Assembly: GCA_023430975.1 (NCBI GenBank)
Contig: JAEYYB010000161.1
Span: 1 to 7,189 of the forward strand
Length of the DNA stretch: 7,189 bases
Reading direction: 5' to 3'
Origin: Bacillota bacterium
GTDB taxonomy: Bacteria; Bacillota; Clostridia; Acetivibrionales; DSM-2933
Positions 6,247-7,189 of the stretch are shown here, in pieces (position 1 is the stretch's first letter; the number at the start of each line of letters is the position of its first letter). A program made the translations under genes and the position numbers. The notes under the pieces are model-generated. The model was not told where the DNA came from and searched no databases. It saw nothing but the letters and a program-made list of their open reading frames with translations.

Positions 6247-6271
6247 AAATGCCACACTACACCAGGCATTT
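6247..6271 (-). promoter_or_regulatory. Hairpin in the glxK leader (possible attenuator)
   Basis: On the minus strand, AAATGCC (6265-6271) pairs with GGCATTT (6247-6253) around an 11-base loop. The downstream DNA is T-rich (TTTTC, then TTTTTT about ten bases on). It lies about 60 bases before the glxK start. It could be a weak terminator or attenuator, but the T tract is interrupted and I recognise no riboswitch around it. Confidence 0.3.
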
Positions 6272-6506
6272 AAAAAAGAAGGATGCTGCATAACTTAGAT
6301 TTAATCTTGATATCCTGCGATAAATCTTAGAATTCTGCACTATATAATATGATTAAACGCCATTTCAGATTAACACTTTTAAAACAAACGATATATATTA
6401 TATAACATCATACTTAATATCGTATTTACACGGATTAACTTTACTTCGTTGGACAAACTGACACCAAATAAACCGATTAATGAATTGACTCAACTTTGTA
6501 TGCAAT
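6272..6506. other. AT-rich intergenic region upstream of glxK
   Basis: No credible gene is seen here. There are weak inverted repeats: CTTAGATTTA (6294-6303) with TAAATCTTAG (6321-6330), one mismatch, and ACGATAT (6388-6394) with ATATCGT (6417-6423). The minus strand contains AT-rich -10-like segments (for example TATAGT near 6340-6345), but I could not pair any with a convincing -35 box. The glxK promoter probably lies here. Confidence 0.5.
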
Positions 6507-6544
6507 AAAAGGACAGATTGATCAAATAATCAATCTGTCCTTTT
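6507..6544 (-). terminator. Strong, probably bidirectional terminator after the CE4 fragment
   Basis: A perfect 16-bp stem, AAAAGGACAGATTGAT (6507-6522) with its exact complement (6529-6544), encloses a 6-base loop. The A run on one side and T run on the other let it work as a rho-independent terminator on both strands. It lies 32 bases after the CE4 stop codon on the minus strand and isolates that gene from glxK. Confidence 0.85.
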
Positions 6545-6576
6545 AATTTTTTAAAAAAAGCTATTTATACACCTGA

Positions 6577-7077
6577 TCAGTTAGGCAATGTAGTATGAGC
6601 TACATTGTCATTTGCCCTTAATGTAACGCCTTTTCTCTGGAACAATTCAGAAAGTGTTACAAATTCAAAGCCTTGACTCTGAAGCTTAGGGATCAATATA
6701 TCAAGAGCTTCAGGTGTTGGATGCGGGTCTGGTTGATTATCATGCATCAGAATTATTGTACCGTCTTTAGCCCCAGCTATAACAGCATTAGCTCTGTCAG
6801 ATGCAGATGACGATTGTACCCAGTCATTGCATGTAATACCCTGTACAAATGTCAAATCTATAGCATCATACATAGTCTGGCTATGTGCAAGGTTCGGTGC
6901 ACGGAAGAACTTAGGTGTTACACCTGCATATTGCAAAATAGCAGCATTTGTCTTACTGATATAGTCTTTAATTTGTGATGAGGACATGCTATTCATGCTT
7001 AAATAATCCCATGAGTGATTTCCTATTTCATGTCCTGAATTTACAACTCTCTTAATTATATTACTCAACTTTCCCAC
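6577..7077 (-). pseudogene. CE4 polysaccharide deacetylase / acetylxylan esterase, C-terminal fragment
   Basis: The roughly 166 residues match the later two thirds of a carbohydrate esterase family 4 (NodB) domain, which removes acetyl groups from xylan, chitin or peptidoglycan. Visible motifs, numbered from the GTG at 7077, are SGHEIGNHSW (14-23, metal-binding H21), FRAPN (58-62), NDW (84-86) and TIILMHDNQPDPHPTPEALD (107-126, with catalytic-type H112). The wording is closest in my memory to the cellulosomal Clostridium thermocellum Xyn11A esterase domain, including Tyr25 where many family members have a second metal His. The N-terminal TFDDGP motif, which holds the catalytic and metal-binding Asp pair, is absent. 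In frame, only 13 codons separate the GTG from a TGA at 7117-7119, and no ribosome site precedes the GTG. A broken, inactive gene is the best reading. No dockerin follows. Confidence 0.8.
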
Positions 7078-7189
7078 ATTAAAATATGGGTATGAACCTT
7101 GAAAAATTAATACAAATCAAGCACAAAGTTTTAACCGCTGCTTAAAGACCTTTGGTAATGATGATATAAATAAGTCCATTATTTCATTG
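7078..7189 (-). mobile_element. Foreign DNA joined to the CE4 fragment, possibly an insertion-sequence end
   Basis: Upstream of the recognisable CE4 sequence, the minus strand no longer encodes a NodB domain. Instead, a reading frame from the window edge ends at TGA (7117-7119), with about 40 bases of AT-rich non-coding DNA before the CE4 homology resumes near 7078. A coding end, a short gap, then an abrupt switch is what the 3' end of an insertion sequence looks like. No inverted-repeat partner is visible because the rest lies outside the window. A simple deletion or rearrangement is the alternative. Confidence 0.35.
7117..7189 (-). CDS. C-terminal end of an unidentified protein (partial, runs off the right edge)
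   Basis: The last 23 codons before TGA at 7117-7119 are visible and include MDLFISSLPKVFKQRLKLCA at the C-terminus. I cannot identify the family. The mix of basic and aliphatic residues and the position next to a broken gene are compatible with the end of a transposase, which is inference only. It is in the same frame as the CE4 fragment, but a stop codon and non-CE4 sequence separate them. Confidence 0.3.
   Translation of the reverse strand, partial: NEIMDLFISSLPKVFKQRLKLCA

Noticed and set aside
1..7189. CRISPR arrays, tRNA genes and a new defence or toxin system
   Set aside because: No regularly spaced repeats, no tRNA cloverleaf and no defence-type gene cluster were found on either strand.

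Overview
The window looks like chromosomal DNA of a low-GC Gram-positive bacterium of the Clostridia, probably a cellulose or xylan degrader. The evidence is AT-rich codon use, Shine-Dalgarno sites such as GGAAGGAG, a clostridial-style rRNA leader, and a carbohydrate esterase family 4 (CE4) fragment that resembles cellulosomal acetylxylan esterase domains. The species cannot be named from this sequence alone. All host genes lie on the minus strand. The only plus-strand gene belongs to a group II intron.

Layout from left to right. (1) Positions 1-300 read on the minus strand as the promoter and leader region of an rRNA operon whose 16S gene should begin just outside the left edge: two tandem sigma-A promoters, a leader hairpin and a boxA-like antitermination site. 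(2) Positions 525-1969 hold an ECF sigma factor and a membrane-anchored anti-sigma candidate. Their ends overlap by 4 bases, and a likely self-recognised promoter lies just upstream. (3) Positions 2112-2215 form a long imperfect palindrome that belongs to no gene. (4) Positions 2310-6189 hold a type I glycerate kinase gene (glxK/garK family) split by a 2737-base group II intron at 2826-5562. (5) Positions 6190-6576 are intergenic, with a leader hairpin and a strong 16-bp terminator hairpin. (6) Positions 6577-7077 carry the C-terminal part of a CE4 deacetylase lacking its N-terminal metal and catalytic motif. It joins unrelated DNA at the right edge, possibly the end of an insertion sequence.

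The main observation is the intron's orientation. Its reverse transcriptase, domain V and domain VI are all on the plus strand, while glxK is on the minus strand, so the intron cannot splice out of glxK mRNA. Its ends can be set to the base: domain VI with a bulged A eight bases from the 3' end, an AT 3' terminus, an EBS1 hairpin loop that pairs with the last six bases of the 5' exon, and exact rejoining of glxK to a 380-codon reading frame. Its target covers the codons for the conserved PQKGA motif, read on the antisense strand. The intron protein has an unusual YCDD catalytic box and a Cys-rich C-terminal domain in which the usual HNH histidines are mostly replaced.

Two neighbouring metabolic genes therefore appear to be broken by mobile DNA, while the sigma/anti-sigma pair and the rRNA leader look intact. 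I see no CRISPR array, tRNA gene or novel defence system.
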